The notes under the pieces: generated by a model | Database searches by the model: none | What the model saw: only the letters and a program-made list of their open reading frames with translations | Told to the model about the DNA's origin: nothing | In this document: positions 17,364 to 25,609 of the stretch, one piece after another | Position numbering within the stretch: position 1 is the stretch's first letter | Layout of the letters: each line of letters opens with the position of its first letter | Assembly: GCA_018971625.1 (NCBI GenBank) | Contig: JAGXAJ010000032.1 | Location: 1 to 42,219 of the forward strand | Source: Pseudomonadota bacterium | GTDB taxonomy: Bacteria; Pseudomonadota; Alphaproteobacteria; Rhizobiales; Xanthobacteraceae | Length of the DNA: 42,219 nt | Reading direction: 5' to 3' | Position numbers and translations under genes: made by a program

Positions 17364-17474
17364 ATGTTGTTCAAGCGATACGTGGGCTATCGGTTGCGGG
17401 CTTATGTTGCATCCGCATATGAGCCAATCGCTTGCGGCACCAGTAATACTCCGCCGAGTGCGGCATCTCGTTAG
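17364..17474 (+). CDS. Short basic peptide after leader B
   Basis: A 36-codon frame, ATG with AGGAG seven bases upstream, reading MLFKRYVGYRLRAYVASAYE then PIACGTSNTPPSAASR. Basic N-terminus, no known family. Because it follows the conserved leader, it may be a genuine small protein, or a truncated one like the copy after leader A. Confidence 0.35.
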   Translation: MLFKRYVGYRLRAYVASAYEPIACGTSNTPPSAASR

Positions 17475-17558
17475 AGCCGCCGCTGATTTCGACAAGACGG
17501 AAGGAAGTGACCGCGCCAGTTCATCCTTCAGGTAGTTCGCCTGTTGATAGGTGGCTAC

Positions 17559-17780
17559 TCACCCGCCTGGAACCACAGGCAGTTCTGCTTCTTCTTCCTT
17601 CGCCAAAACCCGAAGCATCTCGATACCGATCTCGCCTTCATGCGGCGATCGGATGAACTTGATCTCCCGCTCTCCCTTTTGCAGTGTCTGAATCATTGCA
17701 AGCGCTTCGTTCGCGGTTGTCGCTCTCGCGCCGATCATTTCTTCTTTGCTCTTCAGTCCGAAAAATACCGTATACGGCAT
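17559..17780 (-). CDS. Small conserved hypothetical protein
   Basis: A 73-residue soluble protein, MPYTVFFGLKSKEEMIGARA, then TTANEALAMIQTLQKGEREI and GEIGIEMLRVLAKEEEAELP. Pattern is beta strand, helix, beta, helix, with good coding composition. I recall relatives in Bradyrhizobium-type genomes without assigned function. Located alone between the leader B peptide and the receiver gene. Confidence 0.7.
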   Translation of the reverse strand: MPYTVFFGLKSKEEMIGARATTANEALAMIQTLQKGEREIKFIRSPHEGEIGIEMLRVLAKEEEAELPVVPGG

Positions 17781-17918
17781 TGTTGTTCCCGCTCCAGGTT
17801 CAGCCGGTCTCGGCCACGATGCGGTGTCCCCATGATGATGCGAATCAACGCATCACCTTCAACAAGAATTATCGCAGCTCGATGCACCGCTAATCTCACA
17901 CGTATCCTGCCTCCGAAA

Positions 17919-18320
17919 CTAGTCCAGACTTGAGATGGACGGGCTGTCGGTGATGTTCAGAAGCTGCGAAACGGCGGTAACAAGTTGAGCGGGTGCAAAT
18001 GGTTTTTCCAAAAGGACACTGTTCGGCACTCCTTGTGAAACCCATTCTTCAGCAGCAACACCAGTCAGGTAAACGACAGGAAAGGAAGGATCAATCTCTC
18101 GGACCTCTCGCGCAAGCTCCCATCCGTTCGACGGGCCCTGAAGATTGATGTCAGTCACAAGTGCTCTGTATCTCACTGCGCCGCTCTTGAGCAGTTCGAC
18201 CGCCTCAGCAGCGTTGGGAGAACAAGTCATGTCGAAGCCACCATGACGGAGAGCCCCCTTGACCAATTCCTGTAATAAGGACTCGTCTTCAACTACGAGA
18301 ACAATAGGCAACTCGTCCAT
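17919..18320 (-). CDS. Single-domain response regulator (CheY-like receiver)
   Basis: A 133-residue receiver domain with no output domain. Start chosen at MDELPIVLVVEDESLL, since the upstream 20 codons lack coding character. Acidic pair Glu11-Asp12, phosphoacceptor Asp57 in LVTDINLQG, Thr86 in VYLTGVA and Lys106 in LLEKPF are all in place. Such stand-alone receivers take phosphate from a hybrid histidine kinase and pass it to another protein. No kinase is visible nearby. It is downstream of, and on the same strand as, the exopolysaccharide methyltransferase, 239 bp away, so a regulatory link is possible but unproven. Confidence 0.9.
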   Translation of the reverse strand: MDELPIVLVVEDESLLQELVKGALRHGGFDMTCSPNAAEAVELLKSGAVRYRALVTDINLQGPSNGWELAREVREIDPSFPVVYLTGVAAEEWVSQGVPNSVLLEKPFAPAQLVTAVSQLLNITDSPSISSLD

Positions 18321-18559
18321 TGCTCGTCCCCATGCTAGACTGAAAACTTTCAAACACCGAACTGCCGGAGGTTCTAGCAACCGTTAATAAAAATTCTGCC
18401 TGCCTTATTGCATCGGGCGCACACGCGGTTCGTCGACGGATTGACTGATTTATTGCCCTCGTCGCAGGACACGGTAAAATCCATTCAGTAGCCGTTGCGG
18501 CGATTGTTCTTTTGGCTAACGGCTCTCCAGTCTTGTGAGAGCGAGGGCAGCCTCGGATC

Positions 18560-19339
18560 TCATATGGTCTCCAGCCCACTTCGGCGGCTTGTGGCTGGTT
18601 CCAGTGGCGGAATGTCGTCGGCTTGCATCTCCGGCGATGGGACGGCGCCGAGAGGAAAAAAAGCCCCTTCGCCGGCGAGGAAAACCCTTCCGCGCAAGAT
18701 GCGGGCTGAACGCGATTCGAAATATCGCCGAACGTCTTGGGTAAAGAATCCGATTTCTGGCTCCTCGTTGAATTCGAGTGCTATCATGCCGCCCGGCTCG
18801 AGCAGATTTTTCTGAAGGTCGTTGAGCATAAATTCCCATTCGTTCGGCCCCCATACGTGCTCGGTCTTGTGCCCGTTGAAGCAGATTTGATGCGCAGCGA
18901 GGACGTTGAACCGCTTTCCGAAGGTGGGTAGAGCTTTGTAAGGCTCGATCTTGAATTCAGTCCGCGGGATATCAAACAAGGCGGTCACGTCGCGATAGAA
19001 CTCGCAGTGCGGCAAGTCGATGCCGTGCACATCGTGACCAAGATATTTGCAGCAATACAGGAAATAGCCGGCGCCACAGCCGATATCTAGCACCGACAGC
19101 GGCTCACACTTGTCGAGCCCCAGCTCTATCGCTCGCATCATTTTTTTACGCAGCCACAATTCCTTGTCGAAATACTTGTAGCTACCGTATCCCTCGGAGG
19201 CATGGCTGGCGGTCACCTCCCGAAACTTCGGTTGGTCGATCAGTGCGTCGGCCTTGGCTGCCAGCGCACGCGCCTGAAGGAAATTGGATATGTCCGCGAA
19301 GGAATATTGCAGACGCATATGGTTGACCAGCATGATCAT
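18560..19339 (-). CDS. Class I SAM-dependent methyltransferase
   Basis: A 259-residue cytoplasmic methyltransferase. Start at MIMLVNHMRLQYSF, because the longer frame would run into the preceding lipoprotein gene. Motif I is VLDIGCGAGYFLYC (about residues 87-100), followed by HDVHGIDLP (acidic loop) and FNVLAAHQICFNGHK. It lies last of a three-gene string (methyltransferase, lipoprotein, methyltransferase) at the end of the leftward exopolysaccharide arm, so methylation of a sugar or a secreted acceptor is plausible. Substrate not readable from sequence. Confidence 0.85.
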   Translation of the reverse strand: MIMLVNHMRLQYSFADISNFLQARALAAKADALIDQPKFREVTASHASEGYGSYKYFDKELWLRKKMMRAIELGLDKCEPLSVLDIGCGAGYFLYCCKYLGHDVHGIDLPHCEFYRDVTALFDIPRTEFKIEPYKALPTFGKRFNVLAAHQICFNGHKTEHVWGPNEWEFMLNDLQKNLLEPGGMIALEFNEEPEIGFFTQDVRRYFESRSARILRGRVFLAGEGAFFPLGAVPSPEMQADDIPPLEPATSRRSGLETI

Positions 19340-19391
19340 GCTCCCCCTAGATCTAGTCAGTTGCGAAAGGTCAAAGAAAGCAGGGCGCTTC

Positions 19392-19691
19392 TCAGTCCTT
19401 CCACGGTCTAAAGCTCTTTGTGTCACCAGGCTCGAGGCCGCCAATATGGCGGAGTACGCTGTCGTAACCCTGATCGGTCGTCTTGTAGGTCAGCGTGTCA
19501 TCGATTTCTCTGCCGTCGCTGGTCCGGCGGAGGCGCAATGTAACGGACCCGTCCTCTTGCATAATGGCCGTTCCGAAATACGGCATGGAGGGCCGCGCCG
19601 TCGATGGCGATGGTTTGATATCCTCGCCGAAGCAACCGCTCATTGCGCCGAGGGTCCCCGCGATGATGATGATTAAAGCACAAGATCTCAT
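19392..19691 (-). CDS. Small lipoprotein
   Basis: A 99-residue protein, MRSCALIIIIAGTLGAMSGC, with lipobox A-M-S-G-C type cleavage before Cys20, then FGEDIKPSPSTARPSMPYFG and a short beta-rich domain (GSVTLRLRRTSDGREIDDTL) ending FRPWKD. The start overlaps the stop of the upstream methyltransferase as TGATG, so it is translationally coupled. Position between two methyltransferases in a polysaccharide locus suggests a role at the envelope. No named domain. Confidence 0.8.
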   Translation of the reverse strand: MRSCALIIIIAGTLGAMSGCFGEDIKPSPSTARPSMPYFGTAIMQEDGSVTLRLRRTSDGREIDDTLTYKTTDQGYDSVLRHIGGLEPGDTKSFRPWKD

Positions 19692-20443
19692 CACCGTGTG
19701 CATTCGATGTCGGACCGCCGCCATACGCCGATGGCGCGCCCGGTTTTCAGGTCATCGTCCTCATGCAGCATCTCGTACGGCTGAGGAAGGTTGAATGGAG
19801 GGGCACAGAGGTTCAAGTGACGCACTTGACCGAACTTGATGTCATGGTTGCGCCGCGCATTGGGATAGGTCGTTGCCAGGAGAAAGCGGACAGGGGATTT
19901 CCGGAATTGATCCAGCGCAGCCCATATCGCTTGATCGGGAAAATGAATCATGAGATCACGTGCAAGCCAACAGTCAACCGTAGGCAGCGGATCGGAAAGC
20001 ACGTCAAGCTTCAGAAATTCGATGGTCGGATACTTTCGCCGGTTCTCCGCGATGAGATCGGCAACAATGTCGGCGCCGATATAGCGAAATCCTGCGGGCC
20101 ATTCGACATGCTGCATCCAGTGAAAATCACCGCACGGCGCGTCGAGCAGCGAGCCGATCGAATGACGCTGCACGAATTCGGGAAGGCCGAGCCGGATCGA
20201 CATAGTTCGCTGCAACTCGGCACCCCAGCCGCTACGACTCTCTCCATTATTCCACCAGTTCTTTCGGAAGATATTGGTGAAGACCAGTTCAGGATCATCC
20301 GTGCCGAGACTATCGATGGTCATCCGAGCGTTGATGATCGAGCGTAGCCGAGTCGGCGTGTTGTCACGGATCGACGTGTAAAGCCACGGCGCACGATATT
20401 TCAGCAGCAAGGCGGTCTCGGTGACTGTCCTTGAAAGCCGCAT
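19691..20443 (-). CDS. Class I SAM-dependent methyltransferase
   Basis: A 250-residue protein, start chosen at ATG 20443 (MRLSRTVTETALLLKY, GAGG upstream); a TTG start at 20467 adds eight residues. Motif I is SLLDAPCGDFHWMQHVEWPA, then YIGADIVADLIAENRR (acidic end of strand 2) and LDVLSDPLPTVDCWLARDLM. The LDAPCGD form is typical of a methyltransferase group common in polysaccharide loci. It follows the GH10 gene by 54 bp and is coupled by TGATG to the lipoprotein behind it. Confidence 0.85.
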   Translation of the reverse strand: MRLSRTVTETALLLKYRAPWLYTSIRDNTPTRLRSIINARMTIDSLGTDDPELVFTNIFRKNWWNNGESRSGWGAELQRTMSIRLGLPEFVQRHSIGSLLDAPCGDFHWMQHVEWPAGFRYIGADIVADLIAENRRKYPTIEFLKLDVLSDPLPTVDCWLARDLMIHFPDQAIWAALDQFRKSPVRFLLATTYPNARRNHDIKFGQVRHLNLCAPPFNLPQPYEMLHEDDDLKTGRAIGVWRRSDIECTR

Positions 20444-20497
20444 GTCCGTTCTGCCTCGTTGCTTCAATGGGTCTGACGCGCGTGAACGCGGCCTTCC

Positions 20498-21580
20498 TTA
20501 GGCCTCGAACGATTGCGCGATCACGTTCCATAACGGCTTCGGTCGCAAACGGTCGTCATAAGGCAACGGCCTGGCTCGTGCTGCGTTCTTGTCATTGCTC
20601 ATTCCTCGGTAGAACGAGTATTTGTCAGCCAGTTCCCAGGTGATGAGTGCCTTAACCGCGGGGTGACGGAGAGTAGGTTCGAGGAATTCGCGCGCAGCCG
20701 TCGCTACCGCCGCGTCGCGCGCGGTTACATCATCCGGAAACGTTCCGTCGTAAACGTCGAATTCGGTAATGTAGATGTCAACGCCGAGGCCAGCCAATTG
20801 ATGGAGAAAGTCTTCAAACCGGCCAGTGTCATGCGGATATTGCGGCTGGATATGGCCCTGTAGTCCGACCACGTCCAGCTTCACACCCTGATGTTTGAGG
20901 TCAGCGACGAGCTTCAGTAGACCGCTACGCACCGCGAGCCCGACCTCATCGTCGCGTTCGGTCTGCGCCTCGTTCAGGACCAATTTTGTCCGAGGGTCGA
21001 CCTGCGCGGCGCGCGCGAAGGCGCGACGGATATAATCGGTTCCGAAAGCGTCATACCAGGGGCCCAGCCGAAAGCCGCCGGGCGCGTGATGCCCAGGCCA
21101 AAACGGCTCGTTGACCACGTCCCAGGACTGCAATTTCCCGATATAGCGCCCGACGACGTCGTCGATATAGGAATCGAAGAACGCGCGCCGCTCGCTGATA
21201 CTCATTGCCTTGATCCAGTCCGGCACCCATTCGTTCCAGATCAGGCAATGCCCACGCATGGCGATTCCGTTGTGATCGCAAAAAGCAAGCAACCGGTCCG
21301 CGGTTTCAAAATGCTTCGCGCCAGGCTGCGCTGCGATCCGAGCCATCTTGAGCGCGACGTCGGTGGTAATGATCTTCGTCTGTGTAATATAGAGCTCGCG
21401 GTAAGCGGGATCGCTGTCGATTACCTCCGCGGCTGCCGAGCCGAACAGATAGCCGTTCTTTGCCGCAATTGCCCCGAGGCTCTCGGCAGAATTCAGGCCG
21501 GCCGTGGCCCTGGCGCCAGTGCTCGCGGCAAATCCCGCGGCCGTGACTTGCAAGAAATCGCGACGAGAGAAGAGATTCAT
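20498..21580 (-). CDS. GH10-family glycoside hydrolase, Tat-exported, divergent active site
   Basis: A 360-residue hydrolase of the endo-1,4-beta-xylanase family GH10. N-terminus SRRDFLQVTAAGFAAS is a Tat signal, so it is folded before export. Acid/base Glu158 sits in SWDVVNEPFWP, nucleophile Glu273 in IYITEFDVYD, and LVLNEAQTE and ITWELADKYSF are also family blocks. Two normally conserved substrate-binding stretches differ: the usual E-N-x-M-K-W becomes TTDVALKM and the usual W-H-x-Q becomes WNEW (114-117). The substrate is therefore probably the polymer made here and not xylan. Start overlaps the preceding gene as ATGA. Likely polymer trimming or clearance in the periplasm. Confidence 0.9.
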   Translation of the reverse strand: MNLFSRRDFLQVTAAGFAASTGARATAGLNSAESLGAIAAKNGYLFGSAAAEVIDSDPAYRELYITQTKIITTDVALKMARIAAQPGAKHFETADRLLAFCDHNGIAMRGHCLIWNEWVPDWIKAMSISERRAFFDSYIDDVVGRYIGKLQSWDVVNEPFWPGHHAPGGFRLGPWYDAFGTDYIRRAFARAAQVDPRTKLVLNEAQTERDDEVGLAVRSGLLKLVADLKHQGVKLDVVGLQGHIQPQYPHDTGRFEDFLHQLAGLGVDIYITEFDVYDGTFPDDVTARDAAVATAAREFLEPTLRHPAVKALITWELADKYSFYRGMSNDKNAARARPLPYDDRLRPKPLWNVIAQSFEA

Positions 21581-22080
21581 TCGGTGAGGCCCTTGATCTT
21601 CTGACAGGACCTCGATGAGGTGGAGGAAATCCCGATGATGTCCGCGATCGACTTGTCATCAGTGCGTTCTCGCTTCGTAACGAAGTGGAGGGTTGCCCGC
21701 GGATAGGCCTGGCAGAATTCCGAGAGCGTCGCGGCGGTGGCAACGACCGTATCCTGCTTCGGGATCACAGCAATGCCGCCGTCCTTGAGCATGTAGGCAT
21801 CTTTGACATTCGTCATCGCCGCAGTCGCCAAGCATCTCCTAAAAAGGGCGTCATATTCTTTTGGCGAGAGCGTCAACTCGCCGCTGAGGGCGCCGAGCAA
21901 GTACGACCGGCTCTTTTCACAGTTGTCAGCCCGCGACGGACAGGTCGCCAAAACGAGAACAAATACTGCGCAAGCAAGTGACCTCATGCCTTCCACAGTC
22001 CGGGACATGGCGGCTGCTTGGCGCGACGAAAGTGGGATCCCACCCGGTGTCGAGTATGTCCTCATCAGCGTCGAGGTCAT
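21577..22080 (-). CDS. Small secreted four-cysteine protein, Rap1a/Tai-like
   Basis: Start at ATG 22080, which overlaps the upstream stop as ATGA; an inner ATG at 21987 (MRSLACAVFVLVLATCPSRA) gives a cleaner signal peptide and may be the real start. The mature part (about 115 residues) has four cysteines, SRSYLLGALSGELTLSPKEY, MLKDGGIAVIPKQDTVVATA and LSEFCQAYPRATLHFVTKRE. The hydrophobic-Pro-x-x-x-T ... Y-P-x-x-x-x-H layout recalls the Rap1a/Tai periplasmic fold, a weak resemblance. It sits, coupled at both ends, between a GT26 glycosyltransferase and GH10, so a job with one of them (polymer handling, inhibitor of the hydrolase) is plausible inference. Confidence 0.75.
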   Translation of the reverse strand: MTSTLMRTYSTPGGIPLSSRQAAAMSRTVEGMRSLACAVFVLVLATCPSRADNCEKSRSYLLGALSGELTLSPKEYDALFRRCLATAAMTNVKDAYMLKDGGIAVIPKQDTVVATAATLSEFCQAYPRATLHFVTKRERTDDKSIADIIGISSTSSRSCQKIKGLTE

Positions 22081-22865
22081 GCCGCTCTTCCCATGCGCGC
22101 GGTGACGATTTGCGGGACAGTCTGCGCCACAAGCCTCGGCACAACGGCTAGGCAACGCGCGTAGCGTGGGCCCAAGCGACGGGGCTCGCGGAGCATGCGC
22201 CACGCCCATTCGAGCCCGATATTCTGGACTGCTGTATTGGCGCGTGCCTGCGTCCCGGCGATGAAATCAAGTGCCGCGCCGATGCATAGCATTCCGGTTC
22301 CATTAAGTTCGTCGAGACAGCGCGCTGCGAACACCTCCTGACGCGGCGCGCCAAGTGCAACGAAGCAAAGCCTAGCGCCGGACTCACGAATACGGTTGAT
22401 CGCAAAATCCGCCTCAGCGGAATACGGATTGAAATTCCGACCCGGTGCGTATGTGCCGGCGATCCCAAGTCCGAATCGATTTTTCAGACGGCCCGCGGTC
22501 ATCGAAAGCGTGCGCTTGTTCGAACCCAGCAGGAAAACGGAAAGCCCCTTCTTTCCAGCTTCTCGACAAACTGGTTCCACCAGATCAGCTCCGGTGGTTC
22601 GCCTTACCGGTATTCCCAGCAAGCGGCTAAGCAATACGATCGGAAACCCATCTGCCGTCACGAGGCGCGCGCGTTGATAGGCTGCTCGAAAGTCAGGTCG
22701 CCGATCCAGCTGCACGACGTGATCGAGATTGAGGGTGCAAACGCTGAAATTGTCGCCACTTTGCGCGGCGGCAATGATCGATGATACGGCGTGGGTGGGC
22801 GACAGGATATTGACGGCAATCCCATCGACGGAGAGGTTGCGTTGGTGCTGCGCGTGCGCGTTCAA
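22077..22865 (-). CDS. WecG/TagA/CpsF family (GT26) glycosyltransferase
   Basis: A 262-residue peripheral membrane enzyme adding a sugar to an undecaprenyl-linked acceptor during repeat-unit assembly. Family blocks: FSVCTLNLDHVVQLDRRPDF (about 41-60), VTADGFPIVLLSRLLGIPVR, LSVFLLGSNKRTL and LCFVALGAPRQEVFAAR, then GIGAALDFIAG-like CIGAALDFIAGTQARAN. Start is a TTG at 22865 with GAAAGGA upstream. It is first of a tightly coupled trio with the secreted cysteine protein and GH10, 230 bp after the flippase gene. Confidence 0.9.
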   Translation of the reverse strand: MNAHAQHQRNLSVDGIAVNILSPTHAVSSIIAAAQSGDNFSVCTLNLDHVVQLDRRPDFRAAYQRARLVTADGFPIVLLSRLLGIPVRRTTGADLVEPVCREAGKKGLSVFLLGSNKRTLSMTAGRLKNRFGLGIAGTYAPGRNFNPYSAEADFAINRIRESGARLCFVALGAPRQEVFAARCLDELNGTGMLCIGAALDFIAGTQARANTAVQNIGLEWAWRMLREPRRLGPRYARCLAVVPRLVAQTVPQIVTARMGRAA

Positions 22866-23097
22866 CTTGGCGGTCCTTTCGGCGGCTGTGCGTTGGAACG
22901 AACATGTGCATAAAGTAATGATATCCCGCCCATTGTCGCGGCAATGAGAACCGAATGTCGAATGAATCCGACGTCAACAAACGGGCTGTAAGTAATCCAA
23001 GCAATACGACGTAACGATGGCGATGCGTTCGCAGCGTGTGGTCAAGTTATGGCAACGAGAATTTATCGAATCGCTGTCAAGCGAATTTTGTTTTGGA

Positions 23098-24534
23098 TCA
23101 AGATTCGGATTGCCGATGCCGCAACCGAAGCGCGCTCAACAAGGGCGCGTAGATCATGCCAAGCACGATGATGTAAATTGCGCCGCCCAGGGCAACATGC
23201 GCGGCAAAAATGGCCATCGATGATGCTTCGGGAAGCATGTTGAGTATTTCTGCCATGATCGCGGTCGCGGCTCCAACGGGTGCGACATGCTTGAGCGGAA
23301 GTGTCAGGCCGAACCGAGAGAAAGCGATTGTAAAGCTTGCGATCGCGGCAACGAGGGCCGCGACGACGGTAGCGCCAGCTCCACCGCTCAGCTCCCAGTA
23401 ACGAATGAAGATGAAACTCAGGAGTACTGTCAGAGCAGCGTCGACAGCGGAAATCGTCGCCAGCAGGCCCGTTCGGTTATGCAGAAGGAAGGTCTGGTCG
23501 ATAAAATGAGCGCGCAGGCTTCGGATGGATCCGGCGAGAACGGATAGAGGAAGAACTGCGAGCGTCACTTCCTGGAACGGGGGGGCAATCAACAGATGAA
23601 CGAATTCCCGACGCAGCATGAAAATCCCTGCAATGCAGGGAGCCAGGATTGCGATCAGCAGGGCGCTGTTGTCCGCGAGCTGACGCATGGCAACGCTGGC
23701 CCCGTGCCGCTCCATGCTCTTTACCGCGAGCGGAAAAGCCGCCGTCGTGACTAACATCGCGGCGAAGGTTGCAGCGCGCTGGCCAAGGCCGTAGCCGACG
23801 GCAAACAGTCCCGCAGCGGCCACGCCCGACACCTGATTGACGATGAAACGCGGCGCGTTGAGCCCGATCCAGCCAAGCGCACCACCGATGATGAGTGGTA
23901 GGCCGTAGCGCAGGGCTTGGCTGACGATAACACGATCCAAGGGCCAAACGCCGCGGCCGCAACCAAGTCTGGGGAGTACGACCAGTATGGCGACAAGTTG
24001 AGCGATGGCATATCCCGCCAGCGGCCATGTTGCCGAGCGATCGATCAGCCGAATGAGGATCAATCCGATGACGAGACCAAGCGAAGGACCCAGCGTGACT
24101 TGGAGGGTGTAGATGCCGATCTGATTGCGGACCCGCGCGCGGTCGCTAATATAGAGGTTGAGGCTCCGGGTGCAGACATAAGCGACGGTCGCGGCGACCA
24201 GCTGCGCGTCGGCCTGGGGCACGATCATCGTGAAGAGGGCCGCAATTGCTAGGATGCTCTGAACGAGGCAGGAGCCAATCATAAAGGCATTTTCGGTGCG
24301 GTAGAACCGCTCAGCTTCGCCGTTTTCCTGGTGCCGCTCGAGAAAGCGCAGGGCGTATTGGGACCACCCCGTGAGAAAGACAATTTGCAGAAGCTCATGC
24401 GTGGCTGTGAGGAGCGTAACAACACCAAGCGTGGGTTCGTCTACAACGTGCGTCCAGACGATCATCGAGATCAGCTGGGCAAGTGGGCCGATGACCTGGG
24501 CCGGCAGGTAAAGCAAGGTATTTCTTAGTAGCAT
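23098..24534 (-). CDS. Wzx-type polysaccharide flippase (MOP superfamily)
   Basis: A 478-residue membrane protein with about 12-14 hydrophobic helices over its whole length, beginning LLRNTLLYLPAQVIGPLAQL. The pattern (paired helices, Arg/Glu in loops, YALRFLERHQENGEAERFYR between helices 2 and 3) fits the polysaccharide-transporter branch of the MOP superfamily, which moves lipid-linked repeat units to the periplasmic face. It follows the acyltransferase by 3 bp. The name wzx is by context and topology, since these proteins share little sequence. Confidence 0.85.
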   Translation of the reverse strand: MLLRNTLLYLPAQVIGPLAQLISMIVWTHVVDEPTLGVVTLLTATHELLQIVFLTGWSQYALRFLERHQENGEAERFYRTENAFMIGSCLVQSILAIAALFTMIVPQADAQLVAATVAYVCTRSLNLYISDRARVRNQIGIYTLQVTLGPSLGLVIGLILIRLIDRSATWPLAGYAIAQLVAILVVLPRLGCGRGVWPLDRVIVSQALRYGLPLIIGGALGWIGLNAPRFIVNQVSGVAAAGLFAVGYGLGQRAATFAAMLVTTAAFPLAVKSMERHGASVAMRQLADNSALLIAILAPCIAGIFMLRREFVHLLIAPPFQEVTLAVLPLSVLAGSIRSLRAHFIDQTFLLHNRTGLLATISAVDAALTVLLSFIFIRYWELSGGAGATVVAALVAAIASFTIAFSRFGLTLPLKHVAPVGAATAIMAEILNMLPEASSMAIFAAHVALGGAIYIIVLGMIYAPLLSALRLRHRQSES

Positions 24535-24537
24535 CGA

Positions 24538-25593
24538 TCAGGCCCCGAGCCACCGGCGAACGGGTGCGGATGCCAGTCCCCTCACCATCATCATGGCGAA
24601 GACGCTGGCGCTTGCCGTGCAGATATATGTGATTGCGGAAGCCGTAGCCGGTGTCAGCTGACTCGTGGCCGCGTGATCGCGAAGTAGCATAACGAAGAAA
24701 ATATGCCAAAGATAGATGAAGTAACTGCCCGATCCCAGCGATGCCATAAGAGGGAACTCGGCATAGCAAGCAAGAAGAAAGCAACAAAAAAGTGCGGCGT
24801 AGCTAAAGAATGCGATCGAATCGTAGTCGGCGGCGTCACCGATCCTGAAGAGCCGAACCGCCGCGTACAAGACGTATGCCGCAACAGTGGCCGCGAATAG
24901 CTGCCAGCGCATGCCGGCCAACATGGGCTTGATCCGGAACATTCCCGCCAGCGTTCCGAGCGCCATAAAGACGAACCAGAATGGAACGTCGCGCATGCGG
25001 ATCTCCTCGACAAGGCTCTCGCCAAATCCAAGACGAAACGCCAGCGGGTCGAGATAGCTCCCTATGGTTAGGCCGAGCAGAACTGCGAGGAGGAGAAATG
25101 AGACGAGCCGAACGCTGGAGGTCTCCGCAGGAGCCGAGGACCGGAAGAACAGCCAAAGCACAACGGTACAGCCGATATAGACGAACACGTAATAATAGAC
25201 GAATGCGTAAGCGAGAATGAACCTCGCCAACGCCGTGGTCGGACGATGGTCCATCGTCGGATTATGCAACGCCATGTAGATATAAGCCGCGGCAAAGGCG
25301 ATCGTGTAAGGGACCACGACAGCCTTCAGCCGCTTCCAAAGGGGGACTTGACCCGACAGTGCAGTCAGGTAGCCGGAAACGAACAGGAAGATGGGAACGC
25401 TGGGTCTCAAGATGGCGTCGATGATGGTTTCCCAAACATTCAACGGCTGCGGCAGCGAATGGATGCCGATCACCATAAGGATGGCGATGCCTCGCATTGT
25501 GTCTATTCCGACATCGCGGCCTTCTACGCCTGCTTTAATATCCGGCTTTGCTATCGGATCAACGAGGCTTTGCGCCGCGAAGGAATTCGTCAT
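24538..25593 (-). CDS. Acyltransferase 3 family membrane protein
   Basis: A 351-residue integral membrane O-acyltransferase, start at ATG 25593 (MTNSFAAQSLVDPIAKP). The signature DTMRGIAILMVIGIHSL (residues about 31-47, catalytic His) and PSVPIFLFVSGYLTA identify the family; about ten membrane helices follow. It would add acetyl, succinyl or similar groups to sugars of the polymer. Located between a glycosyltransferase (17 bp) and the flippase (3 bp) in the operon, so decoration of the repeat unit is likely. Confidence 0.9.
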   Translation of the reverse strand: MTNSFAAQSLVDPIAKPDIKAGVEGRDVGIDTMRGIAILMVIGIHSLPQPLNVWETIIDAILRPSVPIFLFVSGYLTALSGQVPLWKRLKAVVVPYTIAFAAAYIYMALHNPTMDHRPTTALARFILAYAFVYYYVFVYIGCTVVLWLFFRSSAPAETSSVRLVSFLLLAVLLGLTIGSYLDPLAFRLGFGESLVEEIRMRDVPFWFVFMALGTLAGMFRIKPMLAGMRWQLFAATVAAYVLYAAVRLFRIGDAADYDSIAFFSYAALFCCFLLACYAEFPLMASLGSGSYFIYLWHIFFVMLLRDHAATSQLTPATASAITYICTASASVFAMMMVRGLASAPVRRWLGA

Positions 25594-25609
25594 TCGAAAA
25601 GTCCTCTCG

